A stretch of 64,000 nucleotides of DNA from Prochlorococcus sp. AG-363-P19 (GTDB lineage Bacteria > Cyanobacteriota > Cyanobacteriia > PCC-6307 > Cyanobiaceae), in contig QCGG01000003.1 of the NCBI GenBank assembly GCA_003280055.1, forward strand, positions 118,611 to 182,610, read 5' to 3'. The position numbers and the translations under genes were made by a program. Shown here piece after piece: positions 16,627-26,021 of this stretch. Within the stretch, counting starts at the first letter, position 1, and the number at the start of each line of letters is the position of its first letter. The notes under the pieces were generated by a model, which saw only the letters and a list, made by a program, of their open reading frames with translations, was not told where the DNA came from and did not search any database.

Positions 16627-17823
16627 ATGAATTTAGCAGATATTCCTAGTCTCATAATAAGCATTCCTAGTATCTCAATAATTGGATTAATCACACTTAT
16701 AATTTTACTGGACAGAGCATTGAACAATGCACCCAAACTAATTAACTATTCGGACCTTAATAATATCAAGAGAAATACGTCTCTTACTATAATCATACCA
16801 ACTTATAATGAGGAAAGAAATATTCAAAAGTGCTTAACATCTATTACTGAAAGCCTAGAACCTTGCAAGGAATGGGAAGTAATAATGGTGGATGATAATT
16901 CTACTGACAAAACCATAAGTATAGGCAGAAAAACAACTGAAAAATCGCGACTTAGTATTGACTTCTTGAATGCGGGCACGCGACCGATAAACGAACGTTG
17001 GGTCGGAAAAAATTGGCCCTGTTCCATAGGCACAAAAGAAGTAAATAGTGAATGGATCCTATTTTTAGATGCGGATATAGAATTAAAAAAAGAAACGTTA
17101 TTTAGAGCTATCAGCCAATCTATCAATGAAGATATTGATCTTCTCAGTTTGGCACCAAGACTTACATGCAACTGTCTAGCGGAGTGGATGGTTCAACCAA
17201 TCATGGCAAGCTTGATATCGATTGGATTTCCAATAAAAGAGACCAATAAAGAAAAAAGCTCAACCGCATTTGCTGCTGGTCCATTTATGCTTTTTCGTCG
17301 CACTGCATATGAAGCTATAGGTGGCCATAGAAATATTGCTGGAGAGGTAGTTGAAGACCTGGCTCTGGCAAAAAAAATAAAAAATTCTGGTTATAAGCTT
17401 AGTTTTCTTCTAGGACTAGATGCACTTGATTTAAATATGTACTCAGATTTTGCATCACTCTGGGAAGGCTGGACGAAAAATTGGTTTCTAGGTCTTGACA
17501 GAAATATTCTCAAGGCATCTTCTGCTTCGTTAATAGTATTTTGCATATTTTCAATCCCATGGTTGACATTGATCTTTACATCATTTTACCTTCTCATAAT
17601 AAGGAGTTCTGATCTTTTTCTTACTTCTTTCGTGATATCAAGTATTGGAATATTCCTCCAACTGATTCTCAGGATTTGGATAAATAAAAAATTTGAATTT
17701 CCAGTAAAAAATTGGTGGTTAATGGGTGCAGGGGGAATCATTATTCTATTTCTTGGCCCAGTCTCTATTTGGAGAACCATCACTGGCAAAGGATGGACAT
17801 GGAAAGGGAGATCTTTAGCTTAA
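16627..17823 (+). CDS. Membrane glycosyltransferase, family 2 (HpnB/CruC-like)
   Basis: Inverting GT2 glycosyltransferase of 398 residues. One N-terminal membrane helix (about 10-30) is followed by the GT-A domain with IIIPTYNEE, VDDNSTD, the metal-binding FLDADIE and a VVEDLALAKKIK acceptor region. Three or so hydrophobic helices fill 295-385, and the protein ends GKGWTWKGRSLA, a tail shared with hopanoid- and carotenoid-linked glycosyltransferases. The acceptor is therefore probably a lipid, but that is inference. ATG start at 16627. It stands alone between tRNA-Thr and a convergent permease gene; AT-rich codon use resembles accessory genes. Confidence 0.8.
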   Translation: MNLADIPSLIISIPSISIIGLITLIILLDRALNNAPKLINYSDLNNIKRNTSLTIIIPTYNEERNIQKCLTSITESLEPCKEWEVIMVDDNSTDKTISIGRKTTEKSRLSIDFLNAGTRPINERWVGKNWPCSIGTKEVNSEWILFLDADIELKKETLFRAISQSINEDIDLLSLAPRLTCNCLAEWMVQPIMASLISIGFPIKETNKEKSSTAFAAGPFMLFRRTAYEAIGGHRNIAGEVVEDLALAKKIKNSGYKLSFLLGLDALDLNMYSDFASLWEGWTKNWFLGLDRNILKASSASLIVFCIFSIPWLTLIFTSFYLLIIRSSDLFLTSFVISSIGIFLQLILRIWINKKFEFPVKNWWLMGAGGIIILFLGPVSIWRTITGKGWTWKGRSLA

Positions 17824-17886
17824 TGGATCTTATCTACTAAGAAGCTAGTTCAAAATTAATATCATTAATGAAAACTCATAGATTTA

Positions 17887-18657
17887 TCAAGCAGTTTTAA
17901 TCAACAAAGTTATGCCCATTACAATAGCAAGGATCTCAAATGATTTTTTAACTAGCCTACTACCTTTAGAGATAGCAAGATGTGAGCCCATATAACCTCC
18001 GAAAAGTGAACCAATCAAAAGAACTGGCAACCAACTCCAGGCGATGTCCCCTTGCATTCCTAAAACAAAAGCCCCAGTACCATTCCAAAATAGGCCTACA
18101 AGAATCAAGGTGTAAGCAACAGCCAAAGTGTAATCTATTCCAAACCAATATACCAACCAAATAGTAACAAATAGGCCTGTTCCAGATGTTAAAGAGCCAT
18201 TTAAAAAACCAATAAGAAGTAAAATAAAACCCCCTGCCAGCATTCTTAAGATACCTTTATCTTTAACCCTGCGATTTATCCCAAGAGATTTATTAGCAAC
18301 AGAATAAAGTCCAACCAGAACAGTCATTAATCCTAAAAGTAAATTTAAAAGCTCTTCGGGTAGAATAAAAACTGTTTTAGCACCTAAATAGACACCTGGC
18401 AGGCCAAATAAAAGAATGAAACCAGAGAAGCGTTGATCTAAAGAACCGTCTTTTAAATAACGAATGGAAGCCCCAACCCCAAGTGCCACACTTGCAATCT
18501 TGTGTGTTGCTAATGCAATCTTAAAGGGCAATCCTAGCAAGATAAGTGCTGGTAATTGCAATAACCCTGCACCTCCGCCAGCCAAGGCAGACAGAAAATT
18601 TGCCGCAAAGGAAATCAAACCTAATGTAATTTGCATCAATAGATCATCAATATTCAT
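17887..18657 (-). CDS. TauE/SafE family sulfite-exporter-like permease
   Basis: Polytopic membrane protein of 256 residues with about seven or eight hydrophobic helices, matching TauE/SafE (DUF81). The N-terminal repeat has FAANFLSALAGGGAGLLQLPALILLGLPFKIAL, and the second repeat GFLNGSLTSGTGLFVTIWLV carries the matching glycine-rich motif. Family members move sulfite, sulfonates or other anions; the substrate here cannot be told. ATG start at 18657. It is read in the same direction as psbA but lies beyond the psbA terminator, so it is probably transcribed separately. Confidence 0.82.
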   Translation of the reverse strand: MNIDDLLMQITLGLISFAANFLSALAGGGAGLLQLPALILLGLPFKIALATHKIASVALGVGASIRYLKDGSLDQRFSGFILLFGLPGVYLGAKTVFILPEELLNLLLGLMTVLVGLYSVANKSLGINRRVKDKGILRMLAGGFILLLIGFLNGSLTSGTGLFVTIWLVYWFGIDYTLAVAYTLILVGLFWNGTGAFVLGMQGDIAWSWLPVLLIGSLFGGYMGSHLAISKGSRLVKKSFEILAIVMGITLLIKTA

Positions 18658-18784
18658 ATCTAAAGTTGTGTTGGTTCATTGTTAGAGCACTAATCCTTTA
18701 AACCTTCTCCAATCAACGGACATGTTGCTCATAAGCCCAACATGTTGCCACGCCTACCCTCTCCCTCAAGGAAAAATGTCATCT

Positions 18785-18813
18785 AAAAAGCCCCCTCGTG
18801 AGAGGGGGCTTTT
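18785..18813. terminator. Bidirectional terminator after psbA
   Basis: Perfect 9-bp GC-rich stem (AGCCCCCTC/GAGGGGGCT) with GTGA loop, flanked by A-run and T-run, so it works in either direction. It lies 48 bases past the psbA stop codon (minus strand) and is the clearest intrinsic terminator in the window, consistent with the very high expression of psbA. Confidence 0.92.
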
Positions 18814-18860
18814 AAAAATTAGCAAAAGCTAATCCGTTTAGCTAAGCAAATTACTTAAGC

Positions 18861-19943
18861 TCAACCAATTGCTGGAGCAACTAGAGCAACTGGTGTTGAC
18901 TCAGCGGCTGCTAAATCAAGAGGGAAGTTGTGAGCATTACGCTCATGCATAACTTCCATACCAAGATTGGCTCTATTCAAGACGTCTCCCCAAGTAGGAA
19001 CAACTTTGCCCTGAGCATCAATGATTGACTGGTTGAAATTAAAACCATTCAAGTTGAAGGCCATGGTGCAAATGCCCATAGAAGTCAACCAAACACATAC
19101 AACAGGGAAAATTGCTAGGAAGAAGTGAAGACTCCGGCTGTTATTAAAGCTGGCGTATTGGAAGATCAAACGACCAAAATAACCATGAGCAGCCACGATG
19201 TTGTAGGTCTCCTCTTCTTGGCCAAACTTATAGCCATAGTTCTGTGACTCGGTTTCGGTGGTCTCACGAATTAGTGAAGAGGTCACCAAAGAACCGTGCA
19301 TTGCAGAGAACAAGCTTCCTCCGAACATGCCTGCCACACCAAACATGTGGAAAGGATGCATCAGAATGTTGTGCTCAGCCTGGAACACAAACATGAAGTT
19401 AAAAGTACCTGAAATACCAAGCGGCATTCCATCAGAGAAAGATCCCTGACCAAATGGGTAAACCAAGAAAACAGCAAATGCTGCCGAAACAGGTGCGGAA
19501 TAAGCAACGCAGATCCAAGGACGCATACCTAAGCGGTATGACAATTCCCACTGGCGTCCCATCCAGCCACAGATACCAATCAAGAAGTGGAAGCAAACTA
19601 ATTGGTAAGGGCCACCGTTATAAAGCCACTCATCAAGAGTTGCAGCTTCCCAAATGGGATAAAAATGGAGGCCAATGGCATTACTAGAAGGAACAACAGC
19701 ACCAGAAATGATGTTGTTTCCATAAAGGAAGGAACCAGCAACTGGCTCACGAATGCCATCAATATCGACTGGAGGAGCAGCGATAAAGGCAATGATGAAG
19801 CAGATTGTTGCCGCAAGAAGGCAAGGAATCATCAAAACACCAAACCAACCGACATAAATACGGTTGTTGGTAGAAGTGACCCATTCACAAAACTGCTGCC
19901 AACTGGTCAGATCCGGCCTATTGGTGCGGATTGAGGTGGTCAT
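18861..19943 (-). CDS. psbA: Photosystem II reaction-centre protein D1
   Basis: D1 core protein of photosystem II, 360 residues, five membrane helices. It binds P680, pheophytin, QB and the manganese cluster. The residue equivalent to canonical 130 is Gln ([12 protein letters not shown], residue 131 here because of one extra N-terminal residue), the low-light D1:1-like state. The C-terminus [22 protein letters not shown] shows the usual CtpA cleavage after canonical Ala344 and a 15-residue extension. A short CCCC-AAAA-GGGG hairpin (19961-19972) lies in the 5' leader. Only one copy is in this window. ATG start at 19943. Confidence 0.98.
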   Translation of the reverse strand: MTTSIRTNRPDLTSWQQFCEWVTSTNNRIYVGWFGVLMIPCLLAATICFIIAFIAAPPVDIDGIREPVAGSFLYGNNIISGAVVPSSNAIGLHFYPIWEAATLDEWLYNGGPYQLVCFHFLIGICGWMGRQWELSYRLGMRPWICVAYSAPVSAAFAVFLVYPFGQGSFSDGMPLGISGTFNFMFVFQAEHNILMHPFHMFGVAGMFGGSLFSAMHGSLVTSSLIRETTETESQNYGYKFGQEEETYNIVAAHGYFGRLIFQYASFNNSRSLHFFLAIFPVVCVWLTSMGICTMAFNLNGFNFNQSIIDAQGKVVPTWGDVLNRANLGMEVMHERNAHNFPLDLAAAESTPVALVAPAIG

Positions 19944-20301
19944 AAGGACGTGTTAATGAGCCCCAAAAGGGGAACGATAAAAAGACACGAAAATCGTGAA
20001 ATGAGAATCTAAAAGAAGTCGAGAGCGCTTTGAGAACTCTGTCTGCAAAAGAAGACCATATTCAGATTGGACTAAAAGCCAAAGAAAGTATTAAGATGGG
20101 CTTTCTCGATAAAGAAGGTCTTGGTCCTAATTCGCTGGTTGCAAGCTGGAAAACATCTTGAAGAAACAGTGCCAATTGCACTAGCAAAGTACCGAAGGCA
20201 TGAACTTGAGGCCCAGGGAGCAGTAGTTTACTGGAGTGAAAGAGTATTCTTTTAGAAATAATGGTATTTCATAGAATAGAAGGGAGGGAGCGATTATCAT
20301 C
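19944..20301. other. psbA upstream region
   Basis: This gap between divergently read psbA and the small lipoprotein gene contains the psbA leader hairpin (19961-19972) and, on the plus strand, one small protein-like frame at 20121-20255 listed separately. I found no convincing -35/-10 pair by eye. Confidence 0.5.
20121..20255 (+). CDS. Possible small protein, 44 aa (or gene remnant)
   Basis: An open frame with plausible protein composition: LIRWLQAGKHLEETVPIAL followed by a KYRRHE...YWSERVFF end. In-frame sequence continues upstream to a stop at about 20082 without an ATG, so the start would be TTG at 20121 or the piece is the tail of a decayed gene. I do not recognise the family. The Trp/Arg/His-rich C-terminus looks selected rather than random, but there is no clear ribosome-binding site. 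Confidence 0.3.
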   Translation: MVLIRWLQAGKHLEETVPIALAKYRRHELEAQGAVVYWSERVFF

Positions 20302-20643
20302 ATGAAAAAGATTGCCTTTCATACAATAAAATTACTAACCACTGGGCTATTATTGATCTCTATCAATAGTTGTGAAAAAACAAGCGATAATTCAAATATA
20401 GACTCAAATAAAAGGATGCAAAGTATAAATGATTTAGAACGGCGCATATCAAAATTAGAATTACAACTAGGAAAGAAATCTCCCAAAACAATTGGCCTCA
20501 AAACTAATGCCCCAGAAGGTCCGATTAAATCAATGACATTTCGCTTGGGTACAAAAGATGACAGATTAAGGATCTATTGGGCAGATGGATCTAGTAGTGA
20601 CCTTCCATGCACAAAAGAACAATCTATTTGGGCCTGTGGATAA
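20302..20643 (+). CDS. Small predicted lipoprotein
   Basis: 113 residues, function unknown. Positively charged start MKKIAFHTIK, a hydrophobic stretch LLTTGLLLISINSC and a cysteine near residue 24 that fits a lipobox (INSC). Then a short coiled coil (IND LERRISKLELQLG region, about 43-57) and a C-terminal domain ending in a Trp/Cys-rich WADGSSSDLPCTKEQSIWACG-like patch with two cysteines that could form a disulfide in the periplasm. ATG at 20302 follows a GGGAGGGAG purine tract. Probably anchored in the outer or cytoplasmic membrane. Confidence 0.7.
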   Translation: MKKIAFHTIKLLTTGLLLISINSCEKTSDNSNIDSNKRMQSINDLERRISKLELQLGKKSPKTIGLKTNAPEGPIKSMTFRLGTKDDRLRIYWADGSSSDLPCTKEQSIWACG

Positions 20644-20650
20644 ATTATTG

Positions 20651-21565
20651 TCAACAATTTAATAGATTTTTCAATGAAGACTTCCAGGAACTTTCGAGAC
20701 TCCAGAATTCTTTTATTGCAAAGCTCATGGAGATTCCTTTTTCAGCATATGCTGCCTCATTAATGAAAACAGGAACAACATTATCTTCCCCGAAATACCT
20801 TTCCACAGATCCATTAGGGTAAACAAATAGAGGGGAACCTTTTTGTATTGGAAACCAATCACTGCCTTGTAAATCCTTATGCAAACATGCCTTTGGAATA
20901 CCATCCCCCCCCCTTGGAAGATCAAGACTTCCTAAATGCCTATGCACCACAATTCTCTCAGGATATTTTTCCGTGCTCGCCCTAACTTTTGATATCTCCT
21001 CAAGACAAGATTCCAAAACAAAAGAAGTTTTCTGAACAATACTTGCGTCCAAAAAATTCTGAGGGACAGGTCCTATTTCAACAACCAAACCACATGGCCA
21101 GCTCTCAACTAAAAACCCTTGTTCTGCAGAATCTTGTTCATGCAAGTAAATAGGGAGACCAAGACGAAACTGGATAAGAGAAGCCAGTGCTAAATCAGAT
21201 GGTCTCCGCCCATAAACCACCAAACTCGTTCCCATCGCAGAGGTAGTGCTATGAAAATCAAGAGCAATTTGGCATGGATTTTTCCCTTCTGATCCAAAAA
21301 GATTCAGCAGCTCTTTTGCCCGTTTTGCCTCATAGTTATTGGAATGGGAAGCAATAAGCAAATCAGGCCTAAAACTACGATTTAAATCACGGTCTACATA
21401 TCTCTTGCCCATCTTGTATGCAATAGGATTGCCAAGAACTTTTACCGTCTTAAGATCAAATTCATTAAGCAAATCTGGTTTACTTAAATACTGATGAAAT
21501 AGCCACGGTGCATTAATTTCATTGCCATGTGTACCTGCCACCAAGAGCACCTGAAGGCTTGACAT
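20651..21565 (-). CDS. Aspartoacylase/succinylglutamate desuccinylase-like hydrolase
   Basis: Zinc carboxypeptidase-fold amidohydrolase, 304 residues from ATG 21565. The zinc site GTHGNE (His and Glu) is near residue 11, followed by RYVDRDLNRSF and the DFHSTTS histidine. These fit the AstE/AspA family that removes acyl groups from amino acids such as N-acetylaspartate. An upstream in-frame ATG (21637) would overlap the divergent neighbour, so I chose the inner start MSSLQVLLVAGTHGNE. The C-terminus has the beta-rich domain of aspartoacylases. Substrate not determined. Confidence 0.82.
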   Translation of the reverse strand: MSSLQVLLVAGTHGNEINAPWLFHQYLSKPDLLNEFDLKTVKVLGNPIAYKMGKRYVDRDLNRSFRPDLLIASHSNNYEAKRAKELLNLFGSEGKNPCQIALDFHSTTSAMGTSLVVYGRRPSDLALASLIQFRLGLPIYLHEQDSAEQGFLVESWPCGLVVEIGPVPQNFLDASIVQKTSFVLESCLEEISKVRASTEKYPERIVVHRHLGSLDLPRGGDGIPKACLHKDLQGSDWFPIQKGSPLFVYPNGSVERYFGEDNVVPVFINEAAYAEKGISMSFAIKEFWSLESSWKSSLKNLLNC

Positions 21566-21624
21566 CAGATTTGAATAGCTATCTTCAGATTGGCCGAGAT
21601 CTGCTTTAAAAGAAACCCCTCCCC

Positions 21625-22599
21625 ATGTCAATTCCACCAGTTTTAATTGCCACCGCCAGAAAAGGATGGCACTGGCAATGGAATCAACTGATGAATGGTC
21701 TTGCTCCCTCTGATAATCAAGGAAATTATCAACGTCCTAAAAGCCAGCATTGCAAAGCCAGAATTCCAGAAATATCTGAACTAGAAAAACGAACAACAGA
21801 CCGTCTTCCAAGACTGCTAATCGGCAGAAGCTGTCCTTGGGCACATAGGACTTGGTTGATTTACCAACTAAGAGAGCTTAAGGACAGTCTCCACATACAA
21901 CTTGTTTATGCAGATCACTCTGCAGGCAGATGGAAACTTCAAGATCCCTGGATGGATTGCAAATCACTTCTAGATATCTATGAACGCTGTGGAAGTCCCC
22001 CAAGCCATAGAGCAACAGTCCCTGCACTAGTAGATCCAGGCAGAAATGCCAAAGAAAAACCTTCTTTACTAGGCAACGAAAGTACTCAACTCATCGAAGT
22101 TCTCAATCAATGGCCTACCAAAAAAACAAGGCCTGACCTGGCACCCCTAAAACTTACGCAAGCAATAAAAGACTGGGAGGCCAAACTTCAAAGCAAGGTC
22201 AATGATGGAGTATATAGATGTGGCTTTGCACGCAATCAAGCTGCCTATAACAAAGCATCCGAGGAACTCTTCTCTACTCTGGAAATAGTGGATCAAAGCC
22301 TCTCTCGTAAAGGCCCATGGCTATGCGGGAAAGTCCTTACCCTTGCAGATATTCGACTTTTCCCAACACTTGTTCGATGGGAAATGATCTATATGCCACT
22401 ATTTGGATGCAGTCAGCTCCCTCTCTCCTCATTCAAAAACATCTGGCGATGGAGGCAACGCTTTTGGGCACTACCATCAGTCTCAGAAACATGTGATGAA
22501 AACACATGGCGCAATGACTACTTTGGAGCACTGTTTCCATTGCATCCAAGCAACATTGTTCCAGCAGGTCCTGATCTAGACCAAATAATTAATGCCTAA
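21625..22599 (+). CDS. Glutathione transferase family protein (Xi/GS-hydroquinone reductase type)
   Basis: 324 residues. The thioredoxin-fold N-terminal domain has RLLIGRSCPWAHRTWL with Cys70 in a CPWAHR motif, the hallmark of glutathionyl-hydroquinone reductases (Xi class). The all-helical C-terminal domain contains LCGKVLTLADIRLFPTLVRW, the usual GST helix with the folding Asp. These enzymes reduce glutathionyl-quinones. ATG start at 21625. It diverges from the aspartoacylase-like gene and its stop overlaps the start of the DUF2301 gene by 8 bases, followed in turn by the ABC-F gene, so the three are probably one operon. Confidence 0.85.
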   Translation: MSIPPVLIATARKGWHWQWNQLMNGLAPSDNQGNYQRPKSQHCKARIPEISELEKRTTDRLPRLLIGRSCPWAHRTWLIYQLRELKDSLHIQLVYADHSAGRWKLQDPWMDCKSLLDIYERCGSPPSHRATVPALVDPGRNAKEKPSLLGNESTQLIEVLNQWPTKKTRPDLAPLKLTQAIKDWEAKLQSKVNDGVYRCGFARNQAAYNKASEELFSTLEIVDQSLSRKGPWLCGKVLTLADIRLFPTLVRWEMIYMPLFGCSQLPLSSFKNIWRWRQRFWALPSVSETCDENTWRNDYFGALFPLHPSNIVPAGPDLDQIINA

Positions 22600-23287
22600 G
22601 TGCCCAACTAACATGAACTTGAACACCCAAACTGTTAGCCCTAGCCATTCGAATGAAAACGAGCCAGAGTTCGAAGGCCTTTATGGCACTTATCGCATCA
22701 CCTATCAAGATCAAATCGAGGTCAAAAGATATCGCCAAGCTTTACTTGTTTGTGCAATTTCACTCTTCTTTGGCCTAATTCAATGGATATCGATAGGAGC
22801 TAGTTGGGCATCTATTTGGTTAGTGCCATTAACTCTAGGGTTAGGCTTATCTTTGAAATGGATTCATATTTATCTGCAACCTCTTCATAAGTTACTTCAA
22901 GTCTTGTGGCTGCTTGGCACGCTAGGAATATTATTTCTATCAATAAAGATTGGGGTCAATCATCTTCTCCCTTCACTGGCAAGCAAGCCTATTTTAACCT
23001 TAATTATCGGCCCATTTTTTGCCGCCTTAACTGGTGTAGGGTTTAAAGAATTTTTCTGTTTTCGAAGAGCCGAAGCAATTGGTGTGACTATTTTAATCCC
23101 TATTGCATTAATCGGTCATCTAACTCAAATTCTAAACCAATATTCGGTAATAATAATATTGCTCTTTTCTTCAATACTATTACTGATTTTATCTATTAGA
23201 AAATTCGGCATGGATGCGTCTTTAGATGTTGGGGACAAAAGCATTTTTGACTATTTAGAAACCGGAAAATCAGCAACAGCTTTGTGA
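22592..23287 (+). CDS. DUF2301 integral membrane protein
   Basis: 231 residues. A soluble N-terminus holds the family signature YGTYRITYQDQIEVKRYRQA (about 29-48), followed by about six membrane helices between 50 and 205 and a conserved FKEFFCFRRAEAIGVT loop. This matches cyanobacterial DUF2301, function unknown. ATG at 22592 overlaps the preceding stop by 8 bases; ATG at 22613 is an alternative start seven codons later. The end overlaps the GTG of the ABC-F gene by 4 bases. Confidence 0.82.
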   Translation: MPKCPTNMNLNTQTVSPSHSNENEPEFEGLYGTYRITYQDQIEVKRYRQALLVCAISLFFGLIQWISIGASWASIWLVPLTLGLGLSLKWIHIYLQPLHKLLQVLWLLGTLGILFLSIKIGVNHLLPSLASKPILTLIIGPFFAALTGVGFKEFFCFRRAEAIGVTILIPIALIGHLTQILNQYSVIIILLFSSILLLILSIRKFGMDASLDVGDKSIFDYLETGKSATAL

Positions 23288-25203
23288 CTTTAATTAGTCT
23301 CATCGAAGCATCTAAGGACTTTGGTATTCGAAGCCTTTTCTCCAACCTAACTTTGCATATTGCTGAAAGAGAGCGAATTGGTTTAATAGGTCCAAATGGG
23401 GCAGGAAAATCAACTCTCCTAAAAGTTTTATCAGGGGCTGAAACCTTAGAGCAAGGTCATAGGCAATGTTCGCCAAAGCTGCACTTAGAAGCCGTTAATC
23501 AAGAAACTTCTTTAGGAAATACAAGAACAGTTCTACAAGAAGTACTTAGAGGCTGTGGAATAAAAAGACAACTTCTAGAACGCTTTCATGAATTAACCAC
23601 TAAGGTTGCCAAAAACCCTGAAAAAGCATCGCTTATCTCAGCGCTAGGTGAAGTAAGCCACCAAATGGATGAGACTAATGCATGGGACTTAGAACAAGAA
23701 TGCAAGGAAATTCTCACTCGTCTTGGAATTACTAATTTGAATCAACCTGTAAACGAACTATCTGGAGGGTACCTAAAAAGAATCAATCTTGCCGCCGCGC
23801 TTGTTTCAAAACCTGACTTGTTACTACTTGATGAACCCACCAATCATCTCGACACAGAAGCAGTTGAATGGTTACAAAACTGGCTAAAAAACTTTCAAGG
23901 TGCAATAGTTCTTGTTACACACGACCGCTACTTCCTCGACCAAATAGTAACCAAGATAATCGAAGTAAGTGAAGGTAGAGCGTATAAATTTACTGGGAAT
24001 TACAGTCAATTTCTTCAACATAAAAGCCATATAGAAGATGCAGAATTATCCTCTAACAAAAAGTTAACAGCAATCCTTAGAAAAGAACTAGCATGGCTTA
24101 GAAAAGGAGCCAAGGCAAGGTCCACCAAGCAAAAAGCAAGAGTTCAACGAATAGAATTAATGCGCAAAAGGGACGTAAATTCGACAAAAAAAACAATTGA
24201 AATAGCAAGCGAGATAAGAAGGTTAGGAAAACTTGTAATTGAAACTGACAATCTGAAAATCACGAACGATGAAACATTGACTGGACAATTAATACTCAAA
24301 AATCTCAATCATAGTTTCGAAAAAAGAGATCGCATTGGAATTATCGGGAAAAACGGAATTGGGAAGTCAAGCCTTCTGGATGTGATAGCTGGAATCAAAA
24401 GACCTGCCGATGGGGTATTAAAAATTGGCGAGACTGTAAAGGTTGGGTATCTCGATCAGCACACAGAAGATCTCAGCAAAGGAAAACAAGCAAACACAAA
24501 GGTTATTGATTTCATAAAGGAATCTGCTTGGAGAGTAAAACTCTTTGATGGAGAAATAACAGCATCACAATTATTAGAAAGATTTCTATTTTCACCTGCC
24601 GAGCAAAATGCACGCTTATCGAAGCTTTCAGGGGGTGAGCAACGCCGATTAACACTTTGCCGGATTCTTATTCAATCGCCTAATGTATTACTTCTGGACG
24701 AACCCACTAACGATCTTGACATCAATACGCTAAGAATTTTAGAAGATTATCTTGAGACATTTCCAGGCTGCGTTATAGTTGTATCTCATGATCGCTATTT
24801 TTTAGATAGAACTATAAATAGAATACTATTTTTTGAGAACAAAGAGCTTCATCAATTTGAAGGGACTTATAGCGACTTCCTAGAACATCAAAAGAAACTT
24901 TTGAAAACCAAGGAAGTCGTAAATCAATCCTCAGATTTAATTATAAGAAACCCTTCTCAAAGAAATACCAATTCAAAGAATGAAAAGCAAGGTCCTAGAA
25001 AACTTTCATATAAAGAGTCATTAGAACTTGAAGAGCTAAATAGAAAGATTCCATTGCTAGAAAAAAAACGTGAAGCACTTGAAAAAGAAATCGCTGAAAA
25101 CCACAAAGACTTAAACAGTATCAGCATCGAACTAGCCGAAAACCTAGAAACTCTCTATGAAGCTGAAGAGCGATGGCTAGAGCTGAGCGATCTAATCCAT
25201 TAA
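23284..25203 (+). CDS. ABC-F family ATPase (Uup-like)
   Basis: Two tandem ABC domains with no membrane part, 639 residues. First Walker A GPNGAGKST near 39, signature LSGGYLKRINLA, Walker B LLLDEPTNHLD. Second Walker A GKNGIGKSS near 355, signature LSGGEQRRLTL and Walker B LLLDEPTNDLD. A Lys/Arg-rich linker lies between the domains and a C-terminal coiled coil (about 575-635) resembles the DNA-binding tail of Uup. ABC-F proteins act on ribosomes or, for Uup, on DNA intermediates. GTG start at 23284. Last gene of the coupled GST-DUF2301-ABC-F set. Confidence 0.92.
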   Translation: MTLISLIEASKDFGIRSLFSNLTLHIAERERIGLIGPNGAGKSTLLKVLSGAETLEQGHRQCSPKLHLEAVNQETSLGNTRTVLQEVLRGCGIKRQLLERFHELTTKVAKNPEKASLISALGEVSHQMDETNAWDLEQECKEILTRLGITNLNQPVNELSGGYLKRINLAAALVSKPDLLLLDEPTNHLDTEAVEWLQNWLKNFQGAIVLVTHDRYFLDQIVTKIIEVSEGRAYKFTGNYSQFLQHKSHIEDAELSSNKKLTAILRKELAWLRKGAKARSTKQKARVQRIELMRKRDVNSTKKTIEIASEIRRLGKLVIETDNLKITNDETLTGQLILKNLNHSFEKRDRIGIIGKNGIGKSSLLDVIAGIKRPADGVLKIGETVKVGYLDQHTEDLSKGKQANTKVIDFIKESAWRVKLFDGEITASQLLERFLFSPAEQNARLSKLSGGEQRRLTLCRILIQSPNVLLLDEPTNDLDINTLRILEDYLETFPGCVIVVSHDRYFLDRTINRILFFENKELHQFEGTYSDFLEHQKKLLKTKEVVNQSSDLIIRNPSQRNTNSKNEKQGPRKLSYKESLELEELNRKIPLLEKKREALEKEIAENHKDLNSISIELAENLETLYEAEERWLELSDLIH

Positions 25204-25788
25204 CACCTCTAAGTCTTCTATGTAGATACTTGCATCTCAGAAAATTCTTTTCTTGCATCATTGAATGCGCTTCTCTCAAGTAATCTCATTTAGCTTCAGC
25301 CAACCTAATAACCCCAAGACAAACCTTCACCAAGATCTCTGAAGCTCCATCTGAGCTAATGATTGCAAGAGAGATAGATCATTCGGCAAGACCACAACAT
25401 CTATCAAAAAACATAAATAGCCTTACAAAGAATTGTAAATCTCTTGCCAAGAAAACATGAAAGGACAATTGCTCCCAAGCTAAAAGCTCAAACAAATTAA
25501 ACCGAATCCTCCATTGCCTTTAAGTAGATATATAGCAATGGTTACTTGGCCCATTAATCCAGAAAACTTTATCGAACGCATACATGAAATGTCGACCAAG
25601 CCTTTCTTAGATGACAAAGCATGAGAACAGTCCTCACCTCTCTTCTTACCTGGTAGCTACTGATACACAATTTTGGGAATGGTGTTGTAACGCAAACCAA
25701 ATGATATTTACCCCCATGGCATCATCCGTTAACAGCATTAAGGTATGCCTGTCGAACAAGACCCATAGGGGTCTCTTAAGCCAGCTTC
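25204..25788. other. Gene-poor region before the CP12-like gene
   Basis: About 585 bases without a supported gene. A 28-codon frame at 25538-25624 (MVTWPINPENFIERIHEMS...) has protein-like composition but is too short to call. A 6-bp hairpin AGACCC-ATAG-GGGTCT sits near 25757-25773, just before the next gene, and could be the end of an upstream transcript or a leader element. The rest looks like decayed sequence. Confidence 0.4.
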
Positions 25789-26007
25789 ATGAACACCATC
25801 GACGAACACATTCAGAAGGATCAATCAGAGATCCAGTCAGCTAAAGCTCAAGGGGACGACGCAAAGGTCCGTCACCTAACTGACGAGCTTCATTCGCTGG
25901 AGGAATACAAAGAACACCATCCTGGCGAAAAGCATGACCCAAATGCCCTAGAACTGTTTTGTGACGCAAACCCTGATGAACCAGAGTGCTTGGTCTACGA
26001 CGACTAA
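25789..26007 (+). CDS. CP12-like small regulatory protein
   Basis: 72 residues, mostly charged and probably disordered. The C-terminal ELFCDANPDEPECLVYDD is the CP12 tail, with the cysteine pair that closes a redox loop and binds GAPDH. The N-terminal half (AKVRHLTDELHSLEEYKEHH) replaces the usual CP12 segment and has no cysteine pair. CP12 bridges GAPDH and phosphoribulokinase in the dark; this version keeps the GAPDH-side motif and may differ in PRK binding (inference). ATG start at 25789. It ends 14 bases before a long perfect inverted repeat. Confidence 0.75.
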   Translation: MNTIDEHIQKDQSEIQSAKAQGDDAKVRHLTDELHSLEEYKEHHPGEKHDPNALELFCDANPDEPECLVYDD

Positions 26008-26021
26008 CTACTCAAGCCATC

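Noticed and set aside
25611..25844. 77-residue plus-strand frame before the CP12-like gene
   Set aside because: Overlaps the start of the real small gene in another frame and has no conserved character.
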